A stretch of DNA of 64,000 nt from Panagrolaimus kolymaensis (lineage: Eukaryota; Nematoda; Chromadorea; Rhabditida; Panagrolaimidae): contig JAJQJQ010000010.1 in NCBI GenBank assembly GCA_028622995.1, positions 744,001 through 808,000 of the forward strand, given 5' to 3'. Below are positions 1 through 13,036 of this stretch, piece after piece; the stretch's first letter is position 1, and each line of letters opens with the position of its first letter. Under the pieces are notes generated by a model. That model saw nothing but the letters and a program-made list of their open reading frames with translations, was not told the DNA's origin and did not search any database. Both the position numbers and the translations under genes were made by a program.

Positions 1-419
1 AAGGGAATTTTACCACAAGGCATTTTTGTATTGTAATTGCAAAATTGATATTCTTTCTCATGGGATAAAAAAAAAACGAAAAAGAAAAAGAAAAGATGCA
101 ACTGAGGTTGTTGGTTGCGCGTATCTCTAAACAAATTCTTCAACAATAGACTGACACTCTCGTGGGTTTGTGGGCGTTTCAAGCAATCTTTTTTTTTTAT
201 ATTTGTGGATTGGCCATTCCATTATGTGTATGTATTACCTAATTTTTTTATCGGTTAAAAAACAACTCCACACAATCCTTTAAGTCTTTTTTTGGCGTGT
301 ATCTTGTCCGATAAAGATTGGCTAATTCCAAAGTATAATATCAATTTTTTAGTTTTCATTATTTTTTGTATTTGACTTTATTGGCATTGTTGGATTTTGA
401 GCATCGATTCACAAATGGG
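1..419. other. 5' flank of the RhoGEF gene, no gene seen
   Basis: AT-rich sequence with poly-A and poly-T tracts. No convincing upstream exon is seen, although the reading frame of the first RhoGEF exon stays open upstream to about 366, so a further 5' exon outside the window is possible. Confidence 0.5.
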
Positions 420-3400
420 ATGCAAGCTATTAATAGCTCCAACGGAGGACTCAAATCATCCATGGGCCCTGTAACGACTGCATCAACGATGGATCCCCGA
501 AGACCTTATGGTCGAATCATGGATGATGCATCAATAGTTAGGGCATCATCAACATTACCAACATCACTTCGAAATGGTATGTATCCAATTTTGAATCTTT
601 AATGTCTTTCATTTTTTTGGACCAAATAGTCTTTTTTTCTTACAAAAAGTGTAAGAAAGCCGACAACAATTTTTATGTCGGTCGAATGAATCGACGACGA
701 AAAGAACGGCTTAGCAACCCCCGAGCGATCTCACACGTTTACAAAAAAAGGTTTAAACAAGCGATTTTGGATAAAGTCTCTCTCTTTTTTCTTTAAAAAT
801 ATTTTCCTTATGTATTTTTAATTGAAAGGACGGTCAAAAATGGGTCTATTCAATAATCGAAAAACTTTTATCGATTGATTATTTAAAAAATTTTTTTTAT
901 GTTTTTCAATACTATTTTAAATTTTTAAAGCTTTTCGTCTGCTGATATTTTTATGATGAATCATTCTTTTTAAAAATATAATTCAAATAATTTATTTTTA
1001 CAGCCCTGTCGTCAAATAATTCATCTACAGCAGCAGATAATAACAGTGATAATCAAACTCTCGTTGAACGTTGTGTACATGTTTATAAAGAAATTGATGG
1101 GTATGGTTTAACTGTGACAGGTGAAAATCCAGTATATGTAAATTATGTAAAGCCTGATGGTCCTGCATTTCACGCGGGTGTGCGTCAAGGTGATCGAATT
1201 TTAAAGGTCAATGGCATGCCTGTCACTCGTTCAAATCATCATGAAGTAGTTCGAATGATTTCTGGTATGCGTTTTTAAAATAGCTTTTATTACATGAAAA
1301 AAAACTCATTAAAATTTGAATTGAATTTATTTTATTTTTTTAAGATGGCCAAAAAGTGGCATTGACCTTGTTGAGTAAACCTTCAGAATATTCTGCCAAT
1401 GCACTTTCATCAAGTGGTCAAACGGCCATTGTAACTCAATGTGCTTACGATTATGAAGTTAGTTTTTTTTATATATTTCTTCGAAAATTTTAAAACATCT
1501 ATAAAACACAATATGTCTGTTTTCAGATTCCCATATCAAAAGATGATATTCGTAGGCGTCAAATCACAAAATTGAATGACATGTTGCGTTCTGAAAGAAA
1601 CCACATTGAGGTTTGCTTTTTTGTCGCTTTTTTATATTTCTCCCGCCCTCAAGTCTTATCTTTTCTCCCATTCCAACGACAACATGACTGTTGCTTGTTT
1701 GGTTGCTGGACATAACAAGAAGCTCATGGTTAGACTGCTGCTTTTTTTAGGCAGCGGCTTTTTTATGTATATCAGATCTTTCCAACTTCAAAAAAACCAT
1801 GCCTTTAAGAAACATGCTTGATGTTGTTTTTGTTTTTTCTTCTTAAAGTCATTGGTTTCATTTCGACTTTGATATATGTAGATATTATTTTTTCTTTAAT
1901 TTTTTTCGAGTCGTTACCTTTTTAGAGTTTACAACGAAATTGTGGTCAAGAAGACCAAGCAGAAGCTGTTCGAGTTGCCTTGGAGCGGACTCACGAGCTT
2001 GAACGCCGATTGCAAATAATACAGAAACAAGAGGTAATTTTTAAAAAATTTTCTAACCTTAATTTTTTTTCACTCATCTACTAATTTTTTTAAATATTTT
2101 TGTTTCTCTTAACCATCCATTCTTTTAATTGTCGGATTAAAACTCAAGATATTAAATTAACATTGACTGACTGCCACCCCCAACGGAAGGCTACAAAGCA
2201 AAACTTAAAATGTATTATATCCTTGTTTTTGTTCCTTTTCTTGAATTTTGCGGCTTTATTTTTTCTTTCTCCCGACATTACAGTGCTCCTCACATAATTA
2301 AGGATGCCTTCTTCTTTTCCACAAAGTCGGCGGGATTTTTTCTGTTCAGTCTTTGGTAGACCATGTCAGTTTTATTCTTCTAAGAAAAATGAAGAAAATG
2401 GCTGTCATCGTTGTTGGCATCTCACAATTCTGTGGAAAGAAGAATAAAATGCTCTGTGCTTGTTATCTCAGATTGTTAGAAGTCGCCTTCCGTTTTACAT
2501 TTTTTTTCTTTCATTCAAATTTTATCTTTTTTTGGAGCTTTTTTTTATATTACATAAACTTTGACAAAAAGTTTAGTCGAAAAATACATACGTTATTGTT
2601 GTGTTTTTAGGAACACCAAAATCAAGCCAACGTGGAGCCGGTAAAGTCTTGGGTTGATTCCGGCGGGATGCATTACATCCAGGCCGCGGATGGGGATTCC
2701 GTCGAAGATTATAGTGGTGAAGAAGATTTAACAACACCACAACAGCAGGTATTTTAAATTCTTTCATTAATTTTCTTTAATATTTTAATTTTAGAATTAC
2801 GATCATGGCCCATTTATGAATTTAGAAGAGTTAAAATCGCGCCCGGCACATTTGGCATCTTTTATAAAATTTCTTTTATCGAATTCCAACCCAAACAGTC
2901 TTGTAAGCTTGTAAAGAATTTAAGCTAGATAAATATCATAATACTTTAGCTTTTTTATCTCATTACTGATGCATATCAAAGTGCTTCATGTTCTGTAAAG
3001 GAACTTCGTAAATTTGCTTATGAAATATTTTCAACTTTTTTAATACCAAATGCTCCTCTCGTTATGTCTAATATTTCTCAATCACTTATTCAAACAATGG
3101 ATAAAATTCTTAAAGTCACTGTAAATGCATCAGATCAAGATATGGATCAATTAAGAAAAATTTTTGTTCCTGCAAGAACTCGAGCTTTGGATGATATTAA
3201 TGAATGTCTTGCTGATTTTCGTCAAAAGCGACAATATGGTGAGTCTTGTTATATTTTTAATGATCCTGATAATGTGATGAAAAAACAAGGATTTTTTCCA
3301 GATGTTAAGCTTATAAATATTTTTATTTATTTGCTTTTACCATACATTATTTTTTGAAAATCGTCAAATCTTTTTTGTTGACGAAATAAAAAGCGCGAAA

Positions 3401-6400
3401 AAGAAGGACACAATTTTTTCTTTTTGGTTTTTACCATCAAATTGATAAATTTTGTCAAGTTTTCCCTAGAGTCGGACAATGTTTAGTCTTCTCCATCCAA
3501 TATAGACAGATAGCTTGTTGAGGATGAGGATGAAAAAGTCAGTCAAATAAAAAGTTTTTACAATTTCAACAACAAAAAATTTAAAACTTCTCCCACTCTC
3601 TTTTTGTCTCTCTACAGCATTGATTTTGTTTTGGGAACAAGGCAACAAAAAAGGCAAAGCAAAAAAATACAACAAAGATAGCGGAAAACAAATTGTTTTT
3701 GAGCTACTTCTAGGAGTCAAAAAAAATTCTTATGTTGTCGAAAAATCTTTGCTTCCGGCAAGCATTACCAACTTCCGCTGCTCGATTTTATAAAGTTGAA
3801 AAATTCGTTTTTTGTATTGCTAAAAAACTTAAAGCATAGAAAAACAGTTGCATCGTTAAAATTTCGATAACAACAAAAAAGAGGCTTTAATTGTGTTGTC
3901 ATCGCATGCTTTAAATGAAGAAGCTAAAAAAATAAAAAATGACATCCATCCCATTTCCAGGCTTGGATACAAACCAGTTAGACAACATCCCAAAGGGTGA
4001 TCACGCAACGGAGCATCGAGTAAGTGAACAAATGTTGATAAAAACATTAGAAACTTTATACAATTCTACTAATGGTGACCTCGATAATTGTGAAGCTCGC
4101 ATTTTGGCACTTATTATGTCCATTGCCACTATTATAAAGGTATAGTTTAAAGGCTTTCAACGAAAACAAGAAATTAACATAAATCATTTTAAGGTGGTGT
4201 ATGGTATGAGACCAAATTTAAGCTCGTGGGAAAAATTACTTGAAAAGTGTCCAACCTTTTTAACAAGTTCTAAAAGTAGTGTATTTAAAATGAAACCTCC
4301 AATGATTTCAAAACGGGTAGTTCAAATAAAAGGCCATAGTTTTGTGCTTAATCCTGTTAATCTTATTGTACATTGTTATCAATGTCGTGAAGCTGTTTGG
4401 GGTGTAAATGCTCAAGCTTATTTTTGTCAAAGTAGGTTTTCACATACATATTTTTTCGCATTTGTAAATCACGCATGCATTCATTCATGTTTAGATTGCG
4501 ATGTAATTGTTCATAAACAATGCGCTACTCAGCTTTGTGATCATTGTTATCCTGCAACTCAACAAAAAAATAAAACTACGGCGACAAAAAACGTAAAAAA
4601 GCCTTTTACATCTTCGTCGTCAAACTTATTTGGCGGTTCCATTTCAACTCAAAATCGTCACGAATCGCCTTCAACTTCCTCGACAATTGATAATCTTCGC
4701 TCTGTTGGAGGCACTTCACAACCTATTCTCTCTAGTGGCGCTGTAACTTTGGGGCATTTGGATCGATCCACACCTGAATTACGATCCATTCATCCACCTC
4801 CTATTCCATCATCATCTGTGCCTCCAGCACCTCAACAACTTCAATGGACAAATCCACCACCAAATCCTCCTCCAACAAGAGTTGTAGAAAATCCAAAATC
4901 AACTTCTTCAGATTCTGGTATTGGCACTGAGGTTAGTGATCGTCCTGCTGTATTGCGTTCTCAAAGTGCTCGAGAAAAGGTGTGTTGTTTGTTGTGTCAA
5001 TGTTTAAACCCTCAATTTTAAAAGTTTATTTACCCAAAAAATTTAATTTATTTTTAGACAGAAATAATTCGTCAAACATCTCGAGGTAAATCAGCTCCAA
5101 CGGCATGGAATGCCGCTGAACAGTTAGGTCCTCCACCAGATGAAGCATATGAAGAACCAATAAATTTTCGTAGAAATCATGAAAATGATTTTGATGATCG
5201 ATCTTTAGCTGTGTTAAAAAGGATTGAACTTGCTTCAGTGTCAGGAAGTTCATCATTGTCTCAAACATCCGTAACCGAAGAAGAACGACGGCGCATGATA
5301 GAAAAATTAGATGAAACGGTTTTAGCTGAAGGTGATAGCGATTTAGAAATTGAAACTGAAGTACCTCCATTGGAATCAATAATAAGTTGGGAAGTAATTA
5401 GACATTTAAAACCAAAAGAAAAAAAGCGTCAAGAAGTTGTAAATGGTTAGTTGAAAATGAAAATTTTCCCACATTTTTAAATTTGCATTAATTATAGAAT
5501 TATTTCACACTGAAAGAACCCATGTTAGAAATTTAAAAATTATTTCCCGTGTTTTTTATAAGCCATTATTAATGAATCCTCAAATAGGAAGTGGAGAAAT
5601 AATAAAATTAATTTTTGCAAATTTGGATGAAATTCTCGAAATTCATATGGAAATGAGAAAGAAAATGAAGGAAGCCCTCGATCGTTGGAGGCGTGATCCT
5701 TCGTTAAACGGTTTATATGGTGACATCGGTGAACTCATGGAAGACATGTTTTCTGGTGCTAATGGTGAAAAAATCATTAAAGCTACAGCCACATTTTGTC
5801 AACATCAACAAAATGCCCTTGATCGACTTCGACAATGCTATGGTAGACCCAAGGATGATGCCTTTGCTGTATTTTTAAATGAAGCAGAAAGTAATCCATT
5901 ATGTCGAAAATTGCAATTAAAAGATATGATTCCTATGGAAATGCAAAGATTAGTTAAATATCCAATGCTTTTGGAAACCATCGCCAAATACACCAAAGAT
6001 CCAAGCACCGAGCAAACTCAACTTTTGAAAAGTGTGTCAGCTTCGAAGAAAATATTACAAGCTGTAAATGGCGCAAAACGAAATGCAGAAAATTATCGAA
6101 GATTAGATGAACTTCAAAGGAGGCTTGATACTTCGAGCAATGATCAATTTGAAGCATTCTTTCACAGCTTTGATTTTACCAAGTAAATTTTTATTTTTTT
6201 AAATGTTTTTTTTTGAATTTGAATTTACGCAGCTTTTTTTAAGGCACAAATTAATTTATGAAGGACCATTAACGTGGAAAATAAGTCGAACCAAAATGAT
6301 TGATTTGCATGTGGTTTTACTTGAAACTCTTATAGTATTTTTAACTAAAGGTGATGGAAGTGGAAGTAAATTGCAATTAAAAGTTCATGAAGCGGGTTTA

Positions 6401-7590
6401 ACACCTTTATTAAAATTACACCAAATGATTGTTAAAGATACAGCGAATGATAAACGATCATTTCGTTTATTGCATCGACGAGATTATAGAATGTTTGAAT
6501 TTGTTGCTGCAACTGCGACAGAACGCAAAACGTAAGATTTTTTTTTGCTTTAAATGGTTGAATTAATTTTATTCTGTTTTTTTTAGTTGGCATCGACTTA
6601 TTGAATTGCAAATACAAGAAGTTGGTCAAGGATCTATGAGCGATGATATGGTTCCCGATGTGGCTTTTGATGCCCAATCCACCGTTTCATCTCCACGGCC
6701 ACATTCAGCGTTCGAAGATAAAAAAATTGAACGAGTTCATGTTGTAACTCATCCTCGCCTAGTGAGTGCAAATGAAATAACCATTCAACAACCAACTGTA
6801 TTCGAACATGCTCAACCTATTTTAACTCCAACTGAACGCCTTCGTCGAGATGACAAATTAATTGTGGATGCATTGATTGATAAACAAAAAATTTTAGCAA
6901 GTTTTCTTGGCACTGAAGGAGGAGTAAGTTTTTATTAGCCAAATTTGGCGTTATAAAGAGCGAAATAAATTCATTCTTTCTTTTTCTTTTTTTAAGGATG
7001 TAAATGAATTAGAAAAAATGGCCGACTCTTTATCGAGTTTATCTGTGGGCGACTTAAAGCAAAAAAGTTCCAAAGAATTAGCTATGTCTGCAATTGTTCA
7101 AGGAAACCGTTTGCTGGATATAATTAACAAAGGAATGAATGTAAAAAAAGAGAATGGAGAAAAAATTCCTTCATCTGTGAATAATGATAAAGATTCAAAT
7201 TTGCCTTCAGTTCCTTGTTATCAATTAACTACAATCTCTGCACATTTAATGAATCATTTAATGGCTTTATTACAAGTTATTCAAGATCAACAATCTGAAA
7301 TGGCTGGTATTAAACAGCAATTATATCATTATAAGGTAAGAGTTTAAGAGAAAAAGCAACTTAAAGAAATTCGATTATTTGGTCTTTCGAAAGTTATTTT
7401 TGCATGTTATTGTTTGTTATTAAAGCAATTTTTAAATATTAAATTTAATTAAATTTGCAAAATGATTGTATTATGTTACACGTAAACATTTTAGGATCTT
7501 GCTGAAAATGGACCCGGTGATCGTACAGTTTCGGAAGAAACTCTCACAGAACCTCCATCTCAGCCGCCTCCCTTGCCGCCAAAAGGCTAA
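420..7590 (+). CDS. rhgf-1: Rho guanine nucleotide exchange factor with PDZ, RGS-like, C1, DH and PH domains (RHGF-1 / PDZ-RhoGEF / LARG type)
   Basis: This activates Rho GTPases downstream of G-alpha-12/13 at the membrane and in neurons (family knowledge). Seventeen exons join in frame to about 1,430 residues: 420-576, 1004-1264, 1345-1457, 1527-1610, 1926-2033, 2611-2748, 2795-2902, 2950-3238, 3961-4139, 4194-4431, 4495-4979, 5058-5445, 5498-6182, 6244-6531, 6587-6923, 6997-7335, 7495-7590. Domains in order: PDZ (about residues 72-155, with YGLTVTG and GVRQGDRILKVNG), a coiled-coil-like stretch (about 195-240), RGS-like box (about 290-480), C1 zinc finger with the Cys/His set HCYQC...FCQNCDVIVHKQC (about 527-577), DH (about 850-1040, with the family motif MIPMEMQRLVKYPMLLE) and PH (about 1078-1215). 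The tail ends in a proline-rich PPSQPPPLPPKG. The first ATG in frame (420) was taken as start, but it could be an internal exon of a longer gene. The order PDZ-RGSL-C1-DH-PH is that of C. elegans RHGF-1. Confidence 0.88.
3239..3960 (+). other. Long intron inside the RGS-like region of the RhoGEF gene
   Basis: At 722 bases this is more than ten times the usual intron here. It joins GGTGAG at 3239 to TTTCCAG ending at 3960 and restores the frame (residues YG|LDTNQL). It has no coding exon that I can support; open frames within it have low-complexity composition. Confidence 0.7.
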
Positions 7591-8849
7591 ATAGTCAATA
7601 GCTATTAATTTCCTCAATGTTTTTATTTTGCCTTTTCTTTCTCATTTTTTTTACTTTTATAATTAAACCCAGTGTGCTGTGCAATTGCCGTCGTTTGCGA
7701 TATGGGTTGAAAAAAAAATATTCACTCACTTCAAAGTTGTTTTTTCCTTTTTGTTGTATATATTTGCCTTTTTTTCATTTGTTCATGCTGTAAATTTATT
7801 TTTTCAACTGGTGCTCAAAAAAGTTATGGTGACTAGTTTTTCCGTTAATTATTATTAATAATGCTAAAATAAAAAATAATAATAATGAAGTTGAAGATGA
7901 TGTGTTTTCATTGCAACGCTGAAAAAATAAGTTTGATTCAAAAGGAAGTTTAAAAAAAATTTCCTTATATTCATTTTTTTAATTGGAGTTTTTCATAAAC
8001 TTTGTTAAAGAAGGAAAGAAGACAAAATTAATTATTTTTTATAATGGTGAATATTTATCATCACTATCATCATATATGTATCTAATATTCTAACATAATA
8101 CATTGATATAGACTTACACCTTTCGAAAGAAAGAAAAAAAGTGAAGCAAGCAAAAAACATTTATCATCCATCGTTCGCGCAACTTCAACTTCCTCTTTCA
8201 TATTTCTTTTTTTTTCACACACTCTTCATTTTTTCTTCTTACTTATTTACAGGAGAGGAAATTCATTTTTTTTGTTCAAGGCTCATTTTTCATATATATA
8301 TATATATATATTTATTCATATTCGAGGCCGTAAAAACTTTTTTTGACGATGTCGTCAACGTCAGCTAATTTATCTTTATGTCTCATACATTTTTTTCTAT
8401 TTGGCTTTTGACTTCTTCTTTATTGAAATAATCTACTCAATCGTATCCCCATGTGGTTGGTATCAGAGAAGCTCATTTCATAAGCGCTGATGCAAAACAT
8501 ATATTTATGATGCACATATTCAAAAAAAGTAGAGTAAATTGGATACTCGTCTTGTCGCGAATATCATCGCGATTATTCATCTCTCTCTCTCTTTCTCTCT
8601 TTTATCTTCCCGCTTTCCCAGACATGTTTACTATTTGTGTTTTTTATTATTCACACTTATTTACATCGTCCACTAAAGGTCATATCCCTTTCTATCTCTC
8701 ACTCTCTTATCTCTTCCTTATGATTCATTTTCTCTTTGTTTCAAGTCCATATAAAAGCTTCGCAGCTTTTAACTAAAATTACACTTCGTTGGGTTCATAT
8801 TTCGTTTGGACTCTTTTGGTTTCTCTTTGAAATGGTTTAAATAAACAAA
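7591..8849. other. Intergenic stretch with simple repeats
   Basis: 3' flank of the RhoGEF gene followed by AT-rich DNA. It holds a TA dinucleotide run at about 8292-8311 and a CT-rich run at about 8579-8600. No gene is seen. Confidence 0.6.
8292..8311. repeat. (TA)n microsatellite
   Basis: About ten tandem TA units. Confidence 0.9.
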
Positions 8850-8854
8850 CAAAA

Positions 8855-9487
8855 TTGATTCTTGCAAAAAGTCGACTTGCACCAACAAAAGGACTTTCAA
8901 TTCCAAAATTAGAACTTTTGGGTATGTTCATTGGAGTTAAAGTTGCTCGATTTATTAGTCGCGAAATGACATATTCCATTCGACAAACCTATTTTTGGTC
9001 AGATGCTCGTTGTGTATTATGTTGGATCAAATCAAACAAAGATCAAAAGCGCTTCATTGAAAATCGTTTGAAAGAAATCCGTTCATTTCCTGATGCAATT
9101 TTTCGTTATGTTCCAACAGCAGTCAACCCTGCCGATTTGGCTACTAGAGGAGTTCCAGCCGCCGAAATCGAAAATCTCAAAATTTGGTGGGAAGGCCCAG
9201 AATTTTTAAAAATGAATGCACCCAATTGGCCACCAACTCCTGACCTCAGCAATGAAGTTGATCTTGAACAACCTGCATTAATTATGGTTCAAGCCACCCA
9301 AGTCACAACTACACCAATTAAAGACTTCATTAATATGAGCAAATTTAATTCTTGGGATTCATTACTCCTCACGACTTGCTTCATCCTCCAATATTTGCTT
9401 CTATCGGCCAAAAATTTTAATATCAAAAATTCACCGATTTTCCAAGCCGCACGGATTATTTCGGCAATAACCAAGAAAGATATTTGA
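8855..9487 (+). pseudogene. BEL/Pao pol fragment, RNase H-like region
   Basis: An open stretch of about 210 codons without its own ATG start. It shows the hallmarks of Pao-type pol after the reverse transcriptase: LAKSRLAPTKGLSIPKLELL, then the RNase H-like FWSDARCVLCWI, then RYVPTAVNPADLATRG and IWWEGPEFL. In a complete element this part follows reverse transcriptase and precedes the integrase; both are absent here. The last 60 or so residues do not look like pol and probably run through rearranged sequence. Confidence 0.85.
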
Positions 9488-9519
9488 TATCCATGGATGA
9501 CATTCTTCTTTGGCCGGAG

Positions 9520-9981
9520 TGTCGCGACTTCTCAATTATCGAAGTTGCGAATTCCTTTATTTTGTTTATTTTCATTTTTGCCGATCAGACATCCCTGTTG
9601 CTGATCGCAGCAGATGGTTAGCTGCATAAATATTTTTGTTATTTCTGCCTATTTTTATGTTTGATCGACCGCTCGTTATTTTTATCTCCTTTCCCTTTTT
9701 TGTGAATCATTTTTATTATTGAAACCATTGCTCAACCAAAGATCCTGCTTGATCCACCACGGGCATAAAAGGCCTCGCCTTCCTTCGAAAAACACCTTTC
9801 GTTTGATTTGAGAACCGTTGTGGTTAGTTGAGCTCATTTCTCTCTCATATTTACTTTGCTATTTTATTTTGTGTTTTATTTTGTATTAATTGTATTCCCT
9901 GTATTTTATTCTGTATTATTATTTGTATTTTTAAAAGTTGGAATAAACATAATATTAAGCAACCTTCGTTTATCCCCAACA
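9520..9981 (+). repeat. Probable 3' LTR (about 462 bases) of the BEL/Pao remnant
   Basis: It begins TGTCGCGACT right after the purine-rich GGCCGGAG and can be closed at ...CCCCAACA (9981), giving TG...CA ends. Inside lie a TATA-like GCATAAAAGG near 9762 and an AATAAA signal near 9942, in the order expected of an LTR promoter and polyadenylation site. With no second LTR in the window, the 3' edge is an inference. Confidence 0.6.
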
Positions 9982-11824
9982 CGTCTTTTTATTTTTCATC
10001 AAAAAGGTTTTTTTTATCAAACAAAAAAAATAATATTTGTTTCTTTTCTCTCTGTAAAGTATCAATTTAAAGACGGCGAATGGCGGTGGTGGGATTAGAT
10101 ATTAAATTAAGAATTAAAAAGTTTATTCATTTTTTTGTTTAACCTTTATTTAAGTAATTTTCACGTCAATTTTTTCATCTACCTCATCCTTTCATTTAAA
10201 AAAACGAAACAAAATTGCTCTCGATTTAGCTTTTTCTTTCATTGTTTTTTTTAGTTGCTGCAGAAACTTACCAAAAATTGTTTGCAAGAAAAAATAATTC
10301 AGAACGAAGAAGTAAAATAATATTCATTTCTTTTTTCGTTGTTGTTGCTCTTTTATGAACCATGGCCTCTGGGTTATGAAAATAATGGGCGGCGAAGATA
10401 GAAGAAAAAATGGTATAATTTTAGGCCTCAATTTCAGAAAACTCTTCTACTTTTATTTTTTTACCCTTTGAAATTACAAGTATTAATTTAAAAACTTTTT
10501 TTATTTTACTTCCTTGCTTACTTTTTTTCTTTTTGTTGCTTTAAAAATAATGAAAATCTATGTGCCCTAAAGCACTTCAAAGACAATTTTTCTTCTTCGT
10601 CATCTTCTTCTTTTTATTTATCGTTTCAAATACAGAACTTATGTCTTTATTTCAAACTCTATACTTTTTTCTTCTTATTTATTTGCTTTTACTTTTACCG
10701 TTCGTTCCATTTATTCATTTTGATATGAAAATTTTAAGTAAAAAATAAAAAAGTTTATGATAGAGCAAAAAATGCCCCAGCAGGAGGCAAACATTCATAA
10801 TCATAAAAAAATGCGCAAGCCGCTTTTTTCTAAACACATCTTTTATGATTTTTTTTGAAAAAAAAATAAGAAGAAAAGAAATAAGTATGAGTTGATTAAG
10901 TTGTTGTATTCAAACATTAGCTAGCAATTGAGAAAAAATATGTTTCATTCATATTTTATCTTCTTTTAATAATAAAATGAAATAGTTTATTAAACTTTAA
11001 ATGCCAAAAACTACGTCGTCACATCTATCCTATCCAAATTTTTTTTACTCACGAGTTGTTGTCTTTTTCTTTTTTATCAAGCGTAACCGAAAATTACGTT
11101 ATTTTTTTAATGGATATTTCATTACTGTTAATGCTGTTATTGTTCAGTTGTTCTGTGTTTTTTCCCTTACAAGAATCTTGAGTCTTATTTTTCATGAAAC
11201 AAACAAAACAAAAAAAACTAACTAAAGGCGTTGCTTTTTCTTTTCATTTATTTTTTTCCTCCCTCTTCATGATCGCTTTTTTTCGAAAAAAAAATAACAT
11301 AAAAAAATGAAAAGAAAAATGCAAATATTTCTAAATTTTTTCTTTTCACTTTTCACTTTTAATTATTGCAGAAGAAAAGAAAGTTAAAAAAAATTGAGAG
11401 TTTTTATAACGCTCTGGCTGATAAAGTGTTTAAGAATTCAATGCATTAATTAATATTAATATTTTTTCTATAAAAGCTTTGAAGCGAAATGAAATGCCTT
11501 CCAAGTATTATCTTTTAAATAAGTAGCAAAGAACGGAGCGGCAACAACGAATGAGACAAAAAAAAAATGGAGAGAAATCGATGTTCTTCTTTTTCTTTTC
11601 TTTTCTTTTTTAAAGTTAAAATACCGCTTGAAAAAAAAAAGTTTTTAATATGTTTAAAAAAAGATAATTATTTTTCTGTGTACCACTTTTTTTAAAACCT
11701 TATTATTATCGCGTATTATTTTTTACAAGTGCTCATTTTTTGTATATTAAACAGCGAATTTTTTTTGTTACAGTTTTCACAAACCATAAAATTAATATTA
11801 TTCCTACGCATTTTTCAGTTTTAA
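9982..11824. other. Intergenic, gene-poor AT-rich DNA upstream of the GPCR gene
   Basis: Poly-T and poly-A tracts throughout. Open frames are short and rich in Phe, Leu and Lys as expected from composition. A strong 3' splice site (TTTTTCAG) at 11810-11818 lies just before the GPCR start codon. Confidence 0.6.
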
Positions 11825-13036
11825 ATGAGTTCAATAAATCCAGAATTACCAATAATGTTACCTGACCCTGACATGATGCCTATCGATCCAATGGATTGTG
11901 ATTTGATTCTGCCAACTTCATTATCAGATTCATTTCAAATTTTTGTTTACTCACTTTTGATGCCAGCTGTTTGTATTCCTGGTGTATTAGGAGCATGCAT
12001 TTGTATTATAGTTTTTACCAAAAAACAAATGAGATCATCATTGAATATTTATTTAGCGGGATTATCAGTTTTTGATTTGGTGGTTCTTACCATGTCTTTG
12101 TTAATTTATCCGCTCATGAGTGCTTGTATTCAACAGGTAAAAATATTTTTTTTCGTAACGAGACTCTACGTAAAAATAAAAATTTTAGGGTAATAAAGGT
12201 GCTGTGTGTCATATCTTTTGGAGATCTTCATTATTTACATTTCCTATGTCCCTTATTGCTCAAACAGGATCAGTATGGACGTGTGTGGCAATTACGGTGG
12301 ATAGATTTTTAGCAGTTAAATACCCTCTTCATATGCGATTATGGTGTACTCCACATCGAGCATTTTGTGTTTTGAGCAGCATCACCGCAATTAGCATAAT
12401 CTATAAATTACCATCCATTTTTGAATTAGGCTTAGATGAATGTGGACGTTTAAGCGCTACACAACTTCGAAACCATCCATTGTATATTGTTATTTATATT
12501 ACTTATGGTTACTCATTATTATTAATTGTTATCCCTTGGCTAATTATAATTATTTTAAATGTAATTACTGTTAATGCTGTTCGAGCTGCATATAAAATAA
12601 GGAGGGAAATGCGAACCAATACTAGAGGAGAAGAAAATGATCGAAGGTGTACGAAAATGGCAACCGTCACAATTGTGGCTTTTATTTTATTTAATGCTTT
12701 AGCGGGAGTAAATAATGTTATTGAAGCATTTAATTGGAGATCGGTTGGTAATCAACATCATATAACTATTGGAAATTTATTAGTATGTTTAAATAGGTAA
12801 ATTTGCATTTTAAAAACCTTAAAAAATTCTAACTTCGAAAATTCTTTAGCGCATCAAATATTTTGATTTATTCAATTTTTGGCAGAAAATTCAGAACTAT
12901 GGCAGCTGAATTAATTTGTCCTTGTACAGAAGCCAATTATCATCCATTATCAAGAAATTCTGAACATAAAATTCATACTCAACAAAGTCAAAAATCCATT
13001 TATGAATTAAATGCTCACACTGCAAGCTCTATATAA
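11825..13036 (+). CDS. Rhodopsin-type GPCR, neuropeptide (FMRFamide-like peptide) receptor family
   Basis: Three exons (11825-12136, 12189-12796, 12850-13036) join in frame to 368 residues. Seven hydrophobic segments are visible. TM1 begins around residue 36, TM2 contains NIYLAGLSVFDLVVL, and TM3 ends in VDRFLAVKYP (the DRY-box position, here DRF). TM5 is YGYSLLLIVIPWLIIIILNVI, TM6 follows RRCTKMATVTIVAFILFN, and the TM7-like end is NSASNILIYSIFGRKFR, where the usual NPxxY is replaced by SNxxIY. The N terminus has no signal peptide and the tail has a CPCTE motif that could be palmitoylated. A trans-splice-like acceptor ends 6 bases before the ATG. Family-level call is firm; ligand and subtype are not known. 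Confidence 0.8.

Larger units (their letters stand above)
8850..9981 (+). mobile_element. 5'-truncated BEL/Pao LTR retrotransposon remnant (pol fragment plus 3' LTR)
   Basis: A pol-type open frame (8855-9487) runs straight into a purine-rich tract and an LTR-like segment that starts TGTCGCGACT at 9520. Upstream of 8855 the frame is closed by stops, so gag, protease, reverse transcriptase and the 5' LTR are missing. No integrase region lies between the RNase H-like part and the LTR, so the copy is also internally deleted. It sits in the gene-poor gap between the RhoGEF and GPCR genes. It is a dead copy. Confidence 0.8.
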
